64,000 nt of DNA from Actinomadura fibrosa. GTDB lineage: Bacteria > Actinomycetota > Actinomycetes > Streptosporangiales > Streptosporangiaceae. The DNA lies in the NCBI RefSeq assembly GCF_900659615.1, contig NZ_CAACUY010000014.1:1-64000 (forward strand). Direction: 5' to 3'. Below the pieces are notes generated by a model. It was not told the DNA's origin. It saw only the letters and a list, made by a program, of their open reading frames with translations, and did no database searches. Shown piece by piece: positions 25,773 to 35,682 of the stretch (position 1 is the first letter of the stretch; each line of letters opens with the position of its first letter). A program made the translations under genes and the position numbers.

Positions 25773-26075
25773 TCAGGCGCTTTTCGGGGTCTGGCGGGCG
25801 GCTTTCTGGGCGGCCTTGCGCTGCGCCGCGGCCGCTCGGGCGCGGTTCAGGCTTTCCCTGACCCGGGCGGCGCCGCGCATTGCGGTGGTGGTGTCCTTGA
25901 CGCGCCCGGCGTAAACCGCGAGGACCTCGGCGACCGGCGGCGGGGTCCATTCCTCCTTGAGGAGGACGACGGGCGGCGCCGGCCCCGCGGCGGCGGCGTT
26001 GGCGGGCACGGGGACGAGCGCGAGATGGGATTGGCAGTGTGGGCACTGCACTCCCGGATGGGTGTCTCTGCTCAT
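25773..26075 (-). CDS. Small zinc-ribbon-like hypothetical protein
   Basis: This 100-residue protein starts MSRDTHPGVQCPHCQSHLAL, which has a CxxC pair (half a zinc ribbon). A Pro/Ala linker, VLLKEEWTPPPVAEVLAVY, and a basic Ala/Arg-rich helix (LNRARAAAAQRKAAQKAAR) follow. The basic tail suggests nucleic-acid or membrane contact. The ATG at 26075 lies next to an AT-rich tract (TAATCATTCTTTGT), so translation may be leaderless. Family unknown. Confidence 0.55.
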   Translation of the reverse strand: MSRDTHPGVQCPHCQSHLALVPVPANAAAAGPAPPVVLLKEEWTPPPVAEVLAVYAGRVKDTTTAMRGAARVRESLNRARAAAAQRKAAQKAARQTPKSA

Positions 26076-26495
26076 ACAAAGAATGATTACCCAAAGGTCT
26101 GACAAAACCGAGACCCCGCCGCGAAAAGGGCCGTGACTAGGGCCGGAGCGGGCAATCGAGATCGTCCCGGCGCCGTGCGAGGGCGCGGCCGAGCGCCATG
26201 CGGGCGAAAACGATCGTTCGAACATAGGGCCGGTGCCGCTCGAACGTCCGCCCCATCGAAGGCCCGCCGCCCCCGCTGCGGGCCCTCGGACATGAGGTCT
26301 CGCCCACCCGGCTGCACGCCCCATCCGCAGACGTCCGCTCGGAGCTGCGTGGACGTCACGCGACCATCGGTACAGCCTCGTAGGCGCTGACCAGCGGATA
26401 TGGGCCCGCTGAGCAGCGCCGAGGCCCTGCGAGAAGCGAGTGGGGACTGTCGGCGATGCGGGTCAGGTTTCGCCAAGAGGGGACGGAGGGCGGGG
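26076..26495. other. Intergenic stretch without a supported gene
   Basis: About 420 bases lie between the small zinc-ribbon-like gene and the pentapeptide-repeat gene. Frames are open on both strands, but none shows a ribosome-binding site with consistent codon bias. I see no tRNA, terminator-grade hairpin or repeat. The part near 26076-26100 is AT-rich and probably carries the promoter of the minus-strand gene. Confidence 0.5.
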
Positions 26496-27962
26496 TCAGG
26501 TGTGGCGGGTTGCGGTGGTGGGGCGGTGGCCGCGGGAGTGGGCCGCGGAGCGGTGGTGGTCGCCGTGCCGGGCGAGGGTCACGCCGCCGCAGACGAGTGC
26601 GGCGATGACGGCGAGCCAGACCAGGGCGCGGGACGCTCGGAGCCCGTATCCGCTGGTGAGCCAGAGCAGGTGCAGGGCGAGGCGGTGCCAGGGGCCGGGC
26701 GCGCTGTGGCGGCGGATCTCCAGGGCGCCGTAGCGGAAGTCGCGGGCGAGGCGGCCGCGGCCCGAGTCGGCGGTGGCGCGTGCGAGCGCGAGGTAGAGGG
26801 CGTCCAGCCGGTCGCCGTCGTGGACGGTTCGCCGGTCGAGGTCCTCGGCGAGGACGGCGCGGCCGCGGCGGCCCGGCCATGGCCGCCGCCGCCCGCGGTG
26901 CCGGGCGGGCACGGTCGCGAACGGGCAGTCCCCGGACAGGCGCAGCAGGTCGGGGCGTGCGAGCCCGAGGAAGCCGCAGGTCCTGAGGTCGACGTCGGAC
27001 AGGTGGAAGCCCGTCGCGGTGACCTCGCGCAGGGACAGGAGCCGCGCGGTGGCGGGGCCGGTCCACGCGGGCTCGGCCAGGCCGTGGATCGGCTGGGGCA
27101 GGGAGCGGACGTGGAGCGTCCCGTCGAAGGCGGCGCCCTCCAGGTCGACGTCGGCGTACCGGAGCCGGATGTCGGCGCCGCCGTGCACCGTCATGGCGCG
27201 GGCGGTGACGCGCCGGGCCGTCGCGTGCAGCCGCAGGCAGCCGTGGGCGGCGGCGTCGGTGAGCGCGACGGTCCCGCCGGCCACGAGCGGGCCGAGCCAG
27301 AGGCCGCGGCGGAACCGCGCCCGCTCGAACCGGGCGTGCCGGGTCACGTGGACCCGCCGGAACGAGAGGGCGGCGCCGAAGCAGGCGCCCTGCATGGCCG
27401 CGTCCCTGCCGAAACTCGCCCGGTCGAAGCAGGCCGCGCCGATGAACACCGCGCGCCGGAACGAGGCGTCGGCGTGCCAGCCGGCCTCTCCGAAGACGGC
27501 GTCGCTGGCGAAGACCGCCTCCTCGAAGGAGGCGTGCCGGTGGAACCGCGCGCCGTGGAAGGAGGCGTTGCCGCCGAAGCGGGCGCCGCGGAACGACACG
27601 TTGCCGAAGAACCGCGCGTCGTAGAACGAGGCGCCGCCGAGGAAGCAGGCGCCGTCGAACGAGCTGTCGCCCTCGACGCAGGCGCCGCGGAGCGCGGCGT
27701 GCGCGGGGAGGATCGCCCCGTCGAAGCGGGTCCGGCCGAGGTGGGGGCGGCCGTCGGGGCCGGTCAGCGCGTCCAGGAGCGCGTCCAGCAGCCACGCCGG
27801 GACGGTGACGCCGCGCAGGTCCAGGTCGTCGCCTGGACGGAGCCCGCCCACGAACCGGTCGACCTCGGCGGGTCGCAGGTGGGCGGGGCAGCTCCCGAAG
27901 CCGCCGACGGCCCGGCCCGTGCATCCGTGGACGGTGGAGCAGCGCGGCCACAGCACCGTCAT
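26496..27962 (-). CDS. Pentapeptide-repeat beta-helix protein with C-terminal membrane helix (paralogue 1)
   Basis: This protein of about 488 residues begins with a Cys/His-rich segment (PRCSTVHGCTGRAVGGFG). A long run of pentapeptide-like repeats follows, each with Phe or Leu at the centre (ASFYDARFFGNVSFRGARF, ASFHGARFHRHASFEEAVF), which would fold as a right-handed beta-helix. After a basic linker, the C-terminus has LHLLWLTSGYGLRASRALVWL followed by one membrane helix. The same architecture recurs at 38643-40103 and 57029-58648. The start is uncertain: ATG 27962 lacks a good site, and GTG 27995 or ATG 28091 are alternatives. Function unknown. Confidence 0.75.
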   Translation of the reverse strand: MTVLWPRCSTVHGCTGRAVGGFGSCPAHLRPAEVDRFVGGLRPGDDLDLRGVTVPAWLLDALLDALTGPDGRPHLGRTRFDGAILPAHAALRGACVEGDSSFDGACFLGGASFYDARFFGNVSFRGARFGGNASFHGARFHRHASFEEAVFASDAVFGEAGWHADASFRRAVFIGAACFDRASFGRDAAMQGACFGAALSFRRVHVTRHARFERARFRRGLWLGPLVAGGTVALTDAAAHGCLRLHATARRVTARAMTVHGGADIRLRYADVDLEGAAFDGTLHVRSLPQPIHGLAEPAWTGPATARLLSLREVTATGFHLSDVDLRTCGFLGLARPDLLRLSGDCPFATVPARHRGRRRPWPGRRGRAVLAEDLDRRTVHDGDRLDALYLALARATADSGRGRLARDFRYGALEIRRHSAPGPWHRLALHLLWLTSGYGLRASRALVWLAVIAALVCGGVTLARHGDHHRSAAHSRGHRPTTATRHT

Positions 27963-28173
27963 GCCAGGCGGCTGGGAAGGTTCGTGAGGGGTCACGGTTC
28001 TCGTTCTACCCACGACTCTGCGCACCGTGTAGCTCCCTTGGCGGACAGGTCGATACTCCCAGACGGTCACCCTGCGCATGGACGTGGCCACAGAGGGACA
28101 AGAGGGACCTCGTGCCTTTCCTTCCTGCCCGTCCGCATCTCACGTCGCGCGACCGCGTCCGAGGCGTCTTACT

Positions 28174-28743
28174 GTGAGCGATATGGGGGTGCGGAGCCGG
28201 TGGATCGCGGACGTGGAGGCGCATCCGGGTGAGGCCCCGGACCTCGCGCGGGCCGTCCTCGGCCGTCTGGTGGACGCGGAGATTGTCGTCCCGGAGCGGT
28301 CCGACTGCGTCCTCGGCGACGTTCCCGGCGGGTACGCGCCGGGACCGTCCTGGAAGGCGGCCGTAACCGGCGAACTGGGCGGTTTCCCGGACGTCTGGCC
28401 GAACGGGTTGGAGATCGACGTCGGGCGGAGCGCCTTCTACGGCCCCCTCGGCGGCGCGTCCAGCGGGCCGGATCGGGTGACGTGCCCCGAATGCGGCGCG
28501 TGGCTGCCGTTCGAGACCGTCTTCGCCGAGGTGGAGGAGTGGCTGGAGGGCGGTCCGGGCTCGCTGGTCTGCGCGCGCTGCGGGACGCGGACGGGCTTCA
28601 ACGGGTGGCGGTGGCCGGTACCGTGCGCGTTCGCGGAGCTGGGCCTGCGGTTCTGGAACTGGCCGAGGCTCGCGGACGCGTTCGTCGCGGACCTGCGGCA
28701 CGTGCTCGGGCACCGCGTGGTCGCGGGCGCGGACGCGCACTGA
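28174..28743 (+). CDS. Hypothetical protein with zinc-ribbon cysteines
   Basis: This 189-residue protein has two CxxC pairs ([13 protein letters not shown] and [15 protein letters not shown], about 45 residues apart) that could bind zinc. The N-terminal half ([20 protein letters not shown]) and C-terminal segment ([19 protein letters not shown]) look globular. The GTG at 28174 has GAGGCG seven bases before it; ATG 28183 is the alternative. It lies just upstream of the ppk1 leader in the same direction. No family name can be given. Confidence 0.65.
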   Translation: MSDMGVRSRWIADVEAHPGEAPDLARAVLGRLVDAEIVVPERSDCVLGDVPGGYAPGPSWKAAVTGELGGFPDVWPNGLEIDVGRSAFYGPLGGASSGPDRVTCPECGAWLPFETVFAEVEEWLEGGPGSLVCARCGTRTGFNGWRWPVPCAFAELGLRFWNWPRLADAFVADLRHVLGHRVVAGADAH

Positions 28744-28788
28744 GCGGCGGGCGCGCGCGACGCCGAATGATCAGGGAGAATCGGGGGC

Positions 28789-28869
28789 ATGATCGGCCAT
28801 GTCCGAAACATCGGAGCGCGGGCCGCGTTCTACTTCCGTTCACCTTCATCAGGGAAAATAGGGACATGA
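28789..28869 (+). CDS. Putative 26-residue leader frame coupled to ppk1
   Basis: An ATG at 28789 with GGGAGAATCGGGGGC upstream opens a 26-codon frame ([20 protein letters not shown], then six more residues). Its TGA overlaps the ATG of ppk1 (ATGA). The DNA around this start (28770-28792) is repeated with small changes around the ppk1 start (28848-28869). It may be a regulatory upstream frame that couples or attenuates ppk1 translation, or a chance result of a local duplication. The peptide is basic and unlike any family I know. Confidence 0.35.
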   Translation: MIGHVRNIGARAAFYFRSPSSGKIGT

Positions 28870-30950
28870 CCGTCAATCCAGGACATCTCCCCCAGCAGAA
28901 CGAGGCGCTGCCCGACGACCGCTTCCTCGACCGCGAGGAGAGCTGGCTCAGATTCAACCAGCGCGTCCTGGAGCTCGCGGAGGACCCCAACCTGCCGCTG
29001 CTCGAACGCGTCCGCTTCCTGTCGATCTTCTCCAGCAACCTGGACGAGTTCTTCATGGTCCGCGTCGCCGGGCTCGCCCGCCGCATGGCCACCGGCCTCG
29101 CCGTCCAGTCCGCGAGCGGCCGGCAGCCCCGCGAGGTGCTGGAGCGCACCGCCGAGGTCGCGCACCAGCTGATGCTCCGGCACGCCGACGCGTTCCGCAA
29201 GGAGATCCGGCCCGCCCTCGGCAAGGAGGGCATCGAGATCCTGCGCTGGGACGAGCTCGCCGAGACCGAGCAGGAGCGGCTGCGGCGCCTGTTCCGCGAC
29301 CGGATCTACCCCGTCCTCACCCCGCTCGTCGTCGACTCCGCGCACCCGTTCCCCTACATCTCCGGCCTGTCGCTGAACCTCGCCGTGATCGTCCGCGACC
29401 CGGAGACCGAGGCGACGATGTTCGCCCGCGTCAAGGTCCCGCCGCTGCTGCCGCGCTTCATCGAGGCGTCCGCCGACCGGTTCACGCCGCTGGAGGACGT
29501 CATCGCCGCGCACCTCGGCCAGCTCTTCGTCGGGATGGAGGTCGTCGAGCACCACGCGTTCCGCGTCACCCGCAACCAGGACCTGGAGATCGACGACGAC
29601 ATCAGCGAGGGCCTGCTCCAGGCTTTGGAGCGCGAGCTGCTGCGCCGCCGGTTCGGGCCCGTCGTCCGGCTGGAGGTCGAGGAGTCGATCTCCGAGAGCG
29701 TCCTGGAGCTGCTCACGTCCGAGCTGGGCGTGGACGAGAGCCAGATCTACCGCGTCGTCGGGCCCCTCGACCTCGGCGGCCTCTCCGCCATCGCCGACCT
29801 GGACCGCCCGGAGCTCAAGTACCCCCCTTTCGTGCCCTCCAAGGAGGCGCTGCCGGCGGATGCGAGCATCTTCGGGGCGATCCGTGAGCGGGACGTGCTC
29901 GTCCACCACCCCTACGACTCGTTCACCACGACCGTCCAGCGCCTGATCGAGGACGCCGCCGCCGACAAGCGCGTCCTGGCGATCAAGCAGACCCTCTACC
30001 GGACGAGCGGCGACTCCCCGATCGTGGACGCGCTGATGAACGCCGCCGAGGCCGGAAAGCAGGTCGTGGTCGTCGTCGAGCTCAAGGCCCGCTTCGACGA
30101 GCGCGCCAACATCGCCTGGGCGCGCAAGCTGGAGACCGCCGGCTGCCACGTCGTCTACGGCTTCGTCGGCCTGAAGACGCACTGCAAGCTCGCGCTGATC
30201 GTCCGGCAGGACGCCGACGGCATCCTGCGCCGCTACTGCCACATCGGCACCGGCAACTACCACCCGAAGACCGCGCGCCTCTACGAGGACTTCGGCCTGC
30301 TCACCGCCGACCCCGAGGTCGGCGAGGACGTCAGCGCCCTGTTCAACCACCTCACCGGCTACTCCCGGCAGAGCACCTACAACCGGCTCCTCGTCGCGCC
30401 GCACAGCCTGCGGCCCGGCCTCGTCAAGCGCATCGAGCACGAGATCGAGAACCACCGCGCGGGGCATCCCGCCTGCATCCGCATCAAGTGCAACTCCCTC
30501 GTCGACGAGGTCGTCATCGACGCCCTGTACCGGGCGTCCCGCGCGGGCGTCCCGGTGGACGTGTGGGTCCGCGGCATCTGCGCGCTGCGTCCCGGCGTGC
30601 CCGGACTGTCCGAGACGATCCGCGTCCGCAGCGTCCTCGGCCGGTTCCTGGAGCACTCCCGCGTGTACGCGTTCGAGAACGGCGGCGAACCCGAGGTGTG
30701 GATCGGCAGCGCCGACATGATGCACCGCAACCTCGACCGCCGCGTCGAGGCCCTCGTCACCGTCACCGACCGGGCCCGGCGCGACGAGCTGCTCACCCTC
30801 CTCGACCTCGCCATGGACGACGGGACCGACGCGTGGCACCTCGCCGGCGACGGCACCTGGACGCGGGCCGAGGCGCCACCGGGGTCGACGCTGCTCGACA
30901 TCCAGTCGCACCTCGTCCGGAGCCGCCGCTGGAGGACCGTCGATGCCTAA
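28866..30950 (+). CDS. ppk1: Polyphosphate kinase 1
   Basis: This 694-residue enzyme builds inorganic polyphosphate from ATP, reversibly. It has the N-terminal domain ([35 protein letters not shown]), the head domain, and two phospholipase-D-like catalytic domains. The autophosphorylated His is in LKTHCKLAL (His439), with the second catalytic His in [10 protein letters not shown] (His620). [20 protein letters not shown] is a family signature. Length is typical. The ATG at 28866 was chosen for its AGGGAC site and because family similarity starts there. Its last eight bases overlap the downstream Nudix gene, and a CHAD gene lies convergent, forming a polyphosphate cluster. Confidence 0.97.
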   Translation: MTVNPGHLPQQNEALPDDRFLDREESWLRFNQRVLELAEDPNLPLLERVRFLSIFSSNLDEFFMVRVAGLARRMATGLAVQSASGRQPREVLERTAEVAHQLMLRHADAFRKEIRPALGKEGIEILRWDELAETEQERLRRLFRDRIYPVLTPLVVDSAHPFPYISGLSLNLAVIVRDPETEATMFARVKVPPLLPRFIEASADRFTPLEDVIAAHLGQLFVGMEVVEHHAFRVTRNQDLEIDDDISEGLLQALERELLRRRFGPVVRLEVEESISESVLELLTSELGVDESQIYRVVGPLDLGGLSAIADLDRPELKYPPFVPSKEALPADASIFGAIRERDVLVHHPYDSFTTTVQRLIEDAAADKRVLAIKQTLYRTSGDSPIVDALMNAAEAGKQVVVVVELKARFDERANIAWARKLETAGCHVVYGFVGLKTHCKLALIVRQDADGILRRYCHIGTGNYHPKTARLYEDFGLLTADPEVGEDVSALFNHLTGYSRQSTYNRLLVAPHSLRPGLVKRIEHEIENHRAGHPACIRIKCNSLVDEVVIDALYRASRAGVPVDVWVRGICALRPGVPGLSETIRVRSVLGRFLEHSRVYAFENGGEPEVWIGSADMMHRNLDRRVEALVTVTDRARRDELLTLLDLAMDDGTDAWHLAGDGTWTRAEAPPGSTLLDIQSHLVRSRRWRTVDA

Positions 30951-31893
30951 CTCCGACGGGACCGGCCAGGCGTCCGCGAAGGGGACGGACGTCGTACGGG
31001 CCGCCGGAGCGGTCCTCTGGCGGGAGGGATCCGCGGGAACCGAGGTGGCGCTCGTCCACCGCCCCCGCTACGACGACTGGTCGTTCCCTAAGGGCAAGCT
31101 GGACAAGGGCGAGCACGTGTTGCGCGCCGCCGTCCGCGAGATCGAGGAGGAGACGGGCCTCGTCCCCCGCCTCGGCCGCCGCCTGCCCACCACGACCTAT
31201 CCGGTCGAGGGCCGGACCAAGCAGGTCGACTACTGGGTCGCCCGCGCCGTGACGCAGAGCGCGTTCACCCCGAACGACGAGGTCGACCGGCTCGACTGGC
31301 TCCCGCCCGCCGAGGCCGAGCGCAGGCTCAGCTACCGGCACGACGTCGACCTGCTCCGCGAGTTCCTCCGTGGCGCCCCCCGCACCTGGCCGCTGATCAT
31401 CCTGCGGCACGCGTGCGCCGGCGAGAAGCGGCAGTGGCGCGAGCCCGACGAGCTGCGCCCCCTCGACGCCCGCGGCCGCGCCGAGGCCGGCTGCCTGTCC
31501 GGGCTCCTGCACGCCTTCGGCCCGGCCCGGCCGGTCAGCTCCGCCACCGCCCGCTGCCTGGAGACCGTGCTGCCCTACGCGCGGCGCGTCCGGGAGCCGA
31601 TCTCCACCGACCCGGCGTTCACCGTCGGCGAGACCGGCGCCGACCAGGCCGTGAACCGCCTACGCGAGCTGGTGGAGGACGGCCGCCCGACCCTCCTGTG
31701 CACCCACGGCGAGATCGTCTCCGACCTCGTCACCGGCCTCTGCAAGGACCTCGGCGAGAAGGTCCCGGACGAGCCGAGCCTCCGCAAGGCCGAGTTCTGG
31801 GTCGCGCACATCGACCCCTCCGGCCCCTCGATCGCCGCCCTCGAACGGCACGCGCCGCTCAAAAAGACGGTCCGAGAGTCTGTGACCACGTGA
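30943..31893 (+). CDS. Nudix hydrolase fused to histidine phosphatase (MutT1-like)
   Basis: This 316-residue protein has an N-terminal Nudix domain with a Nudix box at residues 51-73 ([20 protein letters not shown]) after [11 protein letters not shown]-terminal histidine phosphatase domain has the RH motif in [10 protein letters not shown] (Arg155-His156) and a second His in [14 protein letters not shown]. This is the layout of mycobacterial MutT1, which cleans oxidised nucleotides and hydrolyses diadenosine polyphosphates. The start overlaps the end of ppk1, so the two are co-translated. Its last 35 bases overlap the convergent CYTH-CHAD gene. Confidence 0.93.
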   Translation: MPNSDGTGQASAKGTDVVRAAGAVLWREGSAGTEVALVHRPRYDDWSFPKGKLDKGEHVLRAAVREIEEETGLVPRLGRRLPTTTYPVEGRTKQVDYWVARAVTQSAFTPNDEVDRLDWLPPAEAERRLSYRHDVDLLREFLRGAPRTWPLIILRHACAGEKRQWREPDELRPLDARGRAEAGCLSGLLHAFGPARPVSSATARCLETVLPYARRVREPISTDPAFTVGETGADQAVNRLRELVEDGRPTLLCTHGEIVSDLVTGLCKDLGEKVPDEPSLRKAEFWVAHIDPSGPSIAALERHAPLKKTVRESVTT

Positions 31894-33415
31894 CGTCCAG
31901 CCGGTCCCGCGCCGCCTCCGCCTCGCAGCGCTCCGTCCCGTAGAGCACGCCCAGCGCGAACGCGTCCTCGACCGACCGGGCCCGCGCGCCGGCCGCCTGG
32001 AGGTGCTCCATGGCGATCACCCCGTCCTGGTGGTCGCCGAGCACCTCCTGGATCCGCTTGGCGTCCTTCGCGACCCGCTTCGCGCCCGTCCCCAGCAGCG
32101 GAACCGCCAGCTCCGCCGCGTACCGAGCGCGCTTCGCGGCCTTCCGGGCGTCGTGCCGCGCGATGTCGGCGTCCTCGGCCACCGCGATCGCCTTGTACGC
32201 CTTCCGCAGCCGGTCCCACGCCTGCGTCACGAACTCCGGAAGCTCCTTGCGCGCCTTCTTCGCCGCCGCGCTCGTCAGCGGCGGCTCCGCGACCAGGCCC
32301 TCCAGCGCGTCCAGCAGCGCGAAGTACCGCGGCTCCTTCAGAGCCGCGTTCAGCCGCCGGTACGCGCCCCGCTCCTGCCGCGCCAGATCCTCCATCCACG
32401 CGCCCGCGGCCCCGTCCAGGCGCCCCTCGAAGCGCATACGCAGCACCTCCAGGTCGCGGACCTCGCCCAGAACGTCCGCGAGCCACTTGAGCTCCTCGCT
32501 CAGCCCGCGGTCCACATCGAGGACGGACTTGTAGCTCTTCAACGTGCTGCGCGTCCGCCGCACGGCCACCCGCATCCGATGCACGGCGTCGTGCTCGCCC
32601 AGCCGCGCCTTCGGGTCGTACTCCAAGAGGGCCTCCACCTGCGCCGCCAGGTACGCCGTCACGGTCTCGCCCGTCGTCACCACGGGCGCCTTCCCGTTGG
32701 ACGTCGCCGCCACGATCCGCGCCCGCGCCGCCTTCCGCGCCGCCGCCGCCTCCGACGGCACGATCGCCCCGTCCAGCAGCCGCCCGAGCTTCGACGACGA
32801 CTTCGCCCGCCGCGCCCCCGCCTTCCGCAGCCGCTTCCCGACCGCCTTCAGCAGCTCGGGCGTCCCCTCGCCGAGCTCGACCTCCACCTCGCGCCACCGC
32901 ACGCCGGGCGCGGGCTCGTCCGCGACCGGCACCGCCCCGTTCGCCACGATCTCCGGCGCCCCCACGGCACCCCGGACGTCCCGTCCCGTCACCAGGTCGT
33001 CCGCGACCTCCGCGAGCATCGCCCCGTTCCCGTCCAGCAGCCGCACCACCGTCCGCCGCGTCTCCAGCGTCGCCACCGGCAGCAGCTCCTCACCCCGCGT
33101 GTACGCCGCCACCAGCGCCGCCAGCCGCGCCGGCACGATCCGCGGCCGCCCGAGCGGCGCCCGCGTCTCCTGCTTGCTGTCCGGCCCGACCGGCATCTTC
33201 AGGTGCCAGCCCGCGTCCGTGCCGCCCCGCCTGCGCCGCAACGTGATCCCGTGCGCGGCGAGCCGCAGGTCGGCGGTGTCGAAATAGCTCGCGTACAGCT
33301 CGTGGACCGCGGGCTCCCCGACCGCGGTCACGCCCGGCAGCCCGTCCAGATCCGGCAGCTCGAAGTCGGCGGCGGCGTCGTACTTGTGCTCGATCTCCAG
33401 ATGCTTCACGGGCAC
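31859..33415 (-). CDS. CYTH and CHAD domain protein
   Basis: This 518-residue protein starts with a CYTH (triphosphate tunnel) domain carrying the ExExK signature (Glu7, Glu9, Lys11 in EIEHKYD) and continuing with TLRRRRGGTDAGWHLKMP. A CHAD domain follows (about 235-510), helical and rich in conserved His, Lys and Arg: HRMRVAVRRTRSTLKSY, RHDARKAAKRARYAAEL, DHQDGVIAMEHL. CHAD domains bind polyphosphate and CYTH domains cleave triphosphates, which fits the adjacent ppk1. The start is a GTG with GAGGAG seven bases before it. It is transcribed toward ppk1 and the Nudix gene. Confidence 0.93.
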   Translation of the reverse strand: MPVKHLEIEHKYDAAADFELPDLDGLPGVTAVGEPAVHELYASYFDTADLRLAAHGITLRRRRGGTDAGWHLKMPVGPDSKQETRAPLGRPRIVPARLAALVAAYTRGEELLPVATLETRRTVVRLLDGNGAMLAEVADDLVTGRDVRGAVGAPEIVANGAVPVADEPAPGVRWREVEVELGEGTPELLKAVGKRLRKAGARRAKSSSKLGRLLDGAIVPSEAAAARKAARARIVAATSNGKAPVVTTGETVTAYLAAQVEALLEYDPKARLGEHDAVHRMRVAVRRTRSTLKSYKSVLDVDRGLSEELKWLADVLGEVRDLEVLRMRFEGRLDGAAGAWMEDLARQERGAYRRLNAALKEPRYFALLDALEGLVAEPPLTSAAAKKARKELPEFVTQAWDRLRKAYKAIAVAEDADIARHDARKAAKRARYAAELAVPLLGTGAKRVAKDAKRIQEVLGDHQDGVIAMEHLQAAGARARSVEDAFALGVLYGTERCEAEAARDRLDVTWSQTLGPSF

Positions 33416-33654
33416 GATCTACTCCTCAGGCGACGGGGTCGGACGGCGGTGGGGGCACACCCAGGTGGCCAGCATTCCACGGCAAGGTGAACAACCACAG
33501 AACGTCCGAAGGCAGGGAATAGAGCCATCTAAACCGCAAAACCGCACGTCATGCCACCAAGCGCGACACTCCCACCCTCCCCCGAACCACTGACCACCCC
33601 CAACCCCACCAGCAGTGACGTACATCCCACCCACCCGGACACCGCCACCGGGGG

Positions 33655-34910
33655 TCAGCGCACGCCTGCCGCACCTCCGCGCGGCGGCCCCGCGCTCCTC
33701 TGATCGGCGTACGTGGTGCGGGAGGCTTCGCGGAGGGGGCGTGCTTCCGGCAGGCCGAGGGCTTCGAGCGCGATGATGATCTCCGCCGCGCGCCAGTGGT
33801 TGGAGGGCACGAGCCGACCGCTGGCCACGACCTGCATGGTGGTGTCCATCGCCTCCTCGGGCTGGCCCGCCGCCAGCAGGGCGAGCGCCAGGTCGAGCCG
33901 CGCCGCGAGGACCCGCCGTGGACGTGCCGTGCCCTCAAGGCGCCGCAGGGTGCCCCGCGCGTACGACTCGGCCGCGGGATCGCCGAGCCACGAGAGCGTC
34001 GTCGCCGTGTACGCGTCGCTCTTCGCGGGGTCGTACCGGTAGTGGTGCTCTGGACGCTCGGGCGTCGCAAGCGGCGCGACGAGGCTCTCGACCCGTCCGA
34101 GCGCGTCGCGGGTCTCGCGGCCGGTGCCGAGGCGCGCCCACGCACGGCCCTCCTGAGCCGTCGCCTGGATGAAGGCCGAGCCTCGCTTGGGAGCGGCCTG
34201 CTGCGCTCCCTGGGCCAGCGTGACGGCCCGCTGGTAGCGCCCGTCGGTGAGCGCCTGCCAGGCGTGCGTCTCCAGCGTCCAGGCGAGGATCTCCGGGTGC
34301 TCGGCGTGCTCGGCGAGCTGGGCCGCCGTCCGCAGCCGCGCCGCGGCCTCGGGACGCCGCCCGAGGTCGATGTCGCAGGTGGCGGCCAGCAGCGACAGCC
34401 ATCCTCCGACGGCCACGAGCCGCCGCCGCTCGCTCAGCGTCATCCGCGCGTCCATCAGACGGCACACGTAGCCGAGTTGCCGCCGCGTCCGGACCAGCAG
34501 CTCATCCGGCGCCGACCGCGGGTAGGCGGACGCGAGCTCGTCCACGACGCCTTCGAGGGTGACCAGCGTCTCCCCGCCCACATCGCTCGCCGCCGCACGC
34601 CGCGCCAACTCCAGCGCCTCGAACTCGTCGTCGGTGCCGTCCGCGATAGGCGGCCGGCCGGTGCCGAAGAGCTCGTCCTCGGCCATGTCGAAGGCGCGGG
34701 CGTAGAGAGAGCGATAGCGGGGGCCGACGGCGTGTTCGCCCGCTTCGTGGCCGCGGATCGTGCGTTCGAGGTCCCGGCGGCGGGGCACAGCCGTTGCGCT
34801 ACCCGGGCCGGTGCGACCTCGCGGAACAGCTCGGCCAGGTCGGAGACGACCAGACCGCGCTTCTTGCGCTCGGCCCGCAGCCGCTCGCCCACACGCTTGC
34901 TGCCGGACAT
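33655..34910 (-). pseudogene. XRE-family regulator broken by a frameshift
   Basis: The ATG at 34910 opens an XRE helix-turn-helix (VGERLRAERKKRGLVVSDLA, FREVAPARVAQRL). The reading then has to switch frame near 34786-34790, where an extra TG appears in CTGTGCCCC. Past that point the adjacent frame continues as RRRDLERTIRGHEAGEH, YRSLYARAFDMAEDELFG and a helical repeat domain of about 320 residues. The intact form would be an actinomycete XRE regulator with a C-terminal TPR-like region. Without correction the protein ends early, so this is a recent pseudogene, a sequencing error, or rare frameshifting. Third-position GC is normal in both parts. Confidence 0.75.
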
Positions 34911-34997
34911 CCCGAAGCACCTCGGATATTCGCGGAGACGGCCCGCTTCCTCGCTTACCAGCGATTATCACGATGACCTGCGGCACGCGTCACCGCT

Positions 34998-35010
34998 TCA
35001 CTGACAGTGA
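34998..35010. promoter_or_regulatory. 13-bp palindrome upstream of the XRE gene
   Basis: TCACTG-A-CAGTGA is a perfect inverted repeat in the 254-base gap between the broken XRE gene and the GNAT gene. It lies about 90 bases before the XRE start and could be an operator. The remainder of the gap holds no convincing gene. Confidence 0.3.
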
Positions 35011-35164
35011 CCAGGTGAGCACAGCGGCGGGTCGTGGTGTCGATGAGCGGGCGGGTCGAGTACGTCGAGTTGGGCGTGGTCGTCCAGGGTGGGAGTCCCC
35101 TGGCGCCGTGTCATGACCTCGCGGGTGCGTGCGCGGGTCGGAGCGGGCCTGCGGTGGGTGGGCG

Positions 35165-35635
35165 TTACCTGAGGTGGTACTTCATGCCCATGTGGGACGG
35201 GCGGAAGCCGATCTTCTGGTAGAAGCGGATCGCGTCGGGGCGCTGGCGGTCGGTGGTGAGCTGCACGACGCGGCAGCCGCGGGCGCGGGCCTGCTCGATG
35301 GCCCAGGTGATGATCGCCTGGCCGACGCCGCGGCCGCGCTGCTCGGCGGCGACGCGGACGCCCTCGATCTGGGCGCGCTCGCCGCCGGTGTAGGTGAGGC
35401 CGGGGATGTAGGTGAGCTGGAGGGTGCCGGCGATCTCGCCGTCGATCTCGGCCACGATGAGGGCGTTGTTGGCGTCCTTGTCGATCGCGGCGAAGGCGGT
35501 GAAGTAGGCCTCCGGGATCACCTCGCCCGGTGTTTCGCGGGTCATTCCGAGGGGATCGTCGGCGAGTAGCCGGACGATTCGCGGTAGATCGTCCGCCGTC
35601 GCCTCGCGGAAGGTCACTTCTTGATCACGCTGCAC
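35165..35635 (-). CDS. GNAT family N-acetyltransferase
   Basis: This 156-residue GNAT protein starts VTFREATADDLPRIVRLL. Motif A follows strand 4 (AQIEGVRVAAEQRGRGVGQ), giving the acetyl-CoA loop QRGRGVGQA, and the C-terminal motif B is DAIRFYQKIGFRPSH. It would transfer an acetyl group from acetyl-CoA to an amine; the acceptor is unknown. The start is a GTG at 35635, with a later GTG as a possible alternative. It is divergent from the wbl gene, and tandem palindromes lie between them. Confidence 0.9.
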   Translation of the reverse strand: MQRDQEVTFREATADDLPRIVRLLADDPLGMTRETPGEVIPEAYFTAFAAIDKDANNALIVAEIDGEIAGTLQLTYIPGLTYTGGERAQIEGVRVAAEQRGRGVGQAIITWAIEQARARGCRVVQLTTDRQRPDAIRFYQKIGFRPSHMGMKYHLR

Positions 35636-35682
35636 GACGACCAGGCTATCCGCACGCTAGGTTGCAATGCTCACTCCGACTT

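Noticed and set aside
34998..35010. BldD-type binding site
   Set aside because: The half-sites TCACT...AGTGA are in the opposite order from the AGTGA...TCACC arrangement I know for BldD, so only a generic palindrome is reported.
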